34,204 nucleotides of DNA from Oscillospiraceae bacterium (GTDB lineage: Bacteria > Bacillota > Clostridia > Oscillospirales > CAG-272). This document shows positions 32,770-34,204 of this stretch, in pieces (within the stretch, counting starts at the first letter, position 1; each line of letters starts with the position of its first letter). Location of the stretch: positions 1-34,204 of the forward strand of contig SVRE01000019.1 of assembly GCA_015065005.1 (NCBI GenBank), given 5' to 3'. The notes under the pieces were generated by a model, which saw only the letters and a program-made list of their open reading frames with translations, ran no database searches and was not told the DNA's origin. The position numbers and the translations under genes are program-made.

Positions 32770-32795
32770 AAAGCACCTCAAAGAAGAGGTGCTTT
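32770..32795 (-). terminator. Terminator of the ADP-ribosylglycohydrolase gene
   Basis: AAAGCACCTC/GAGGTGCTTT with a six-base loop, seven bases past the gene end at 32802. The T run on the minus strand is broken (TTTAAAATTTTA), so it may be leaky. Confidence 0.65.
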
Positions 32796-32801
32796 AATTC
32801 T

Positions 32802-34157
32802 TTATTTTTTGTTGATATGCTCCATTGTTCTCTTAACCATATCGGTAATTTTAACGGTTCCTACGCCAATGAGTGTTGTTTCAATTTTGTTATTGAGCGG
32901 CTTTTGCCAGTATTCATCAATTTTGTCAATACCGTTTTTCATACCCATAATTGAGCCAACGGTAGCACCGTTGCAGTCTGTATCAAAGGCGCTTTCAACC
33001 GCCAAGCAAACAGACTTGCCAAAATCATTTTCACCGTACAGAATTGCATATGCAACTATCATAGCATTTGAGATTGTGTGGCACCAGCCGTGGCCATCCT
33101 TCTCATCCCACTTTGTATGGATATAGTCATAGCATTCCTGAACGCTCTTGCCTGCTTTATACATATCAAGCACACCCATTACATCCTCGTAAAGGCGGGA
33201 GGTTTTCGGTATTTGGGAAAGTCCTGCCAAAATAATTTCCTCAGCAGTGTCGCAAACCGCAGCCGCTGCTATCATTGCTGAGGCAAGCATTTCACCGTAT
33301 ATACCGTTTTTGATATGAGAAATGCAAGCATCATTATATGCCATTCTTGCCGCTTCCTCGGGCTTGCCGGGATTTATGTAACCAAAATAGTCACCGCGAA
33401 TCTGCGCGCCTATCCATTCTCTGAACGGGTTTTTGTAAAGTGCGGATTCAGGGGCCCTGTAGCCCTTCAAAAAGTTCATATAGGCAATTCTTTCTGCGGT
33501 GCAATATGACTCCTTAGGCTGTAATTTAAGCCAAATGTCAGCAACCTGGTTTGGAGTAAATCCGCGCCCGAACCAATCAATGATTTTCTGGCCCATAACA
33601 GTATAGTTTGTGTCATCATCATATGGCATAAACGAAACTGTGTCTGCCCAGCATTTGTTCCTTAAATTATATCTGAAGGTGCTTGTCATTTCCTCTGTTA
33701 TATCAGTGGAATTAATATATCTGTGCATGGGATAGTTATCTGAGGCCTTAAGAAGCTTATGAAGCTCGTCCGTCCAAATACACTCAACAGGCTTGCCCAA
33801 AAGGCAACCGACAGCCCTGCCCATCCAGGCGCCGTGAATTTTCTTTTCAAGCTCTCTTTTTCCAAGCTTTTTCTTTGGAAGCTTGAATTTTTCGCGAAGC
33901 GCCTTAATGCCCTCAAGATCGCTTGGCTCATTATACTTATAGCCTTCCTTGATTTTAGCATTCAGCACAAGGTTGAAGATTGCATCAGCCACCCTGTCCT
34001 TAGTTTCGTTATCGGGAAGCTTGGCGGCAACCTCAAAAAGGCTTTTATATTCCTCTATATCAAGGCCCTCTTCTACGCTTTGACGGTATTCTGTCATTAA
34101 ATCACGCTGATAGGATTCCCACCAGCCCATATTTGCATAATTCTTTTTAAGCTCCAT
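32802..34157 (-). CDS. ADP-ribosylglycohydrolase family protein
   Basis: 451 residues. After an N-terminal helical extension of about 105 residues comes the ARH fold: KIHGAWMGRAVGCLLGKPVE (about 106-125), the first metal-binding PYDDDTNYTVMG (about 178-189) and the second, FDTDCNGATVGSIMG (about 389-403), with the Asp residues that bind two Mg ions. Family members remove ADP-ribose from proteins or hydrolyse related ribosyl compounds; some bacterial ones act on small molecules. No partner ADP-ribosyltransferase is visible. AGGAGG precedes the ATG by eight bases. The upstream 47 bases to the window edge hold no complete promoter. Confidence 0.87.
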   Translation of the reverse strand: MELKKNYANMGWWESYQRDLMTEYRQSVEEGLDIEEYKSLFEVAAKLPDNETKDRVADAIFNLVLNAKIKEGYKYNEPSDLEGIKALREKFKLPKKKLGKRELEKKIHGAWMGRAVGCLLGKPVECIWTDELHKLLKASDNYPMHRYINSTDITEEMTSTFRYNLRNKCWADTVSFMPYDDDTNYTVMGQKIIDWFGRGFTPNQVADIWLKLQPKESYCTAERIAYMNFLKGYRAPESALYKNPFREWIGAQIRGDYFGYINPGKPEEAARMAYNDACISHIKNGIYGEMLASAMIAAAAVCDTAEEIILAGLSQIPKTSRLYEDVMGVLDMYKAGKSVQECYDYIHTKWDEKDGHGWCHTISNAMIVAYAILYGENDFGKSVCLAVESAFDTDCNGATVGSIMGMKNGIDKIDEYWQKPLNNKIETTLIGVGTVKITDMVKRTMEHINKK

Positions 34158-34204
34158 AATGTAAACCTCCTATGGATTTTGACTTAATTTAATATATATT
34201 CCTG

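Overview
The window looks like part of a Clostridia chromosome, probably a gut Oscillospirales/Ruminococcaceae-type anaerobe. The reasons are a SPOCS/DUF3794-LysM spore protein, a T-box leader upstream of serS, strong AGGAGG ribosome binding sites, near-consensus sigma-A promoters, a sodium-pump decarboxylase beta subunit, and enzymes for sugars and uronates. This taxonomic call is inference: there is no rRNA in the window. No tRNA gene, CRISPR array, prophage or recognisable transposase was seen, and no transcription factor is encoded in the 34 kb.

Layout. 1-2.2 kb: start of a leftward gene cut by the window edge, araD, and an 8-TM protein with a natural His-rich tail. 2.2-12.2 kb: a D-2-hydroxyacid dehydrogenase divergent from a seven-gene rightward cluster. 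The cluster encodes an OYE-type flavoenzyme with a Cys cluster, a small lipoprotein, an SDR, an FrdA-like flavoprotein, a TIM-barrel isomerase and two paralogous heparinase II/III-like proteins. It ends at a very large bidirectional terminator. All its enzymes lack signal peptides, so it reads as a cytoplasmic redox-plus-elimination route for an unknown, possibly uronate-containing, substrate. No transporter is in the cluster. 12.2-13.8 kb: lipid kinase and esterase. 13.9-19.1 kb: uvrB and uvrA, separated by three 118-bp tandem repeats that each carry a copy of the uvrB 3' end plus a REP-like palindromic unit. 19.1-24.3 kb: the spore protein, then a T-box-controlled serS, phosphoribosyltransferase and acyltransferase operon. 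24.3-25.2 kb: two small convergent genes with strong expression signals. 25.2-28.2 kb: an MFS transporter and an intracellular GH2 glycosidase that overlap. 28.2-30.4 kb: divergent SLC13-type permease and ribokinase. 30.6-31.1 kb: a 457-bp unit in which a DUF559 (Vsr-like) nuclease gene lies between 56-bp inverted repeats that supply its ribosome binding site and its stop codon. 31.2-34.2 kb: sodium-pump beta and gamma-like subunits and an ADP-ribosylglycohydrolase-family protein.

The two most interesting signals are these. First, the DUF559 unit has terminal repeats with the same architecture and core sequence as the REP-like elements between uvrB and uvrA, suggesting a nuclease-linked mobile repeat family. 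Second, the OYE/SDR/FAD/TIM-barrel/double-heparinase cluster does not match a pathway I know. Functions are assigned from motifs read by eye; no database search was possible.
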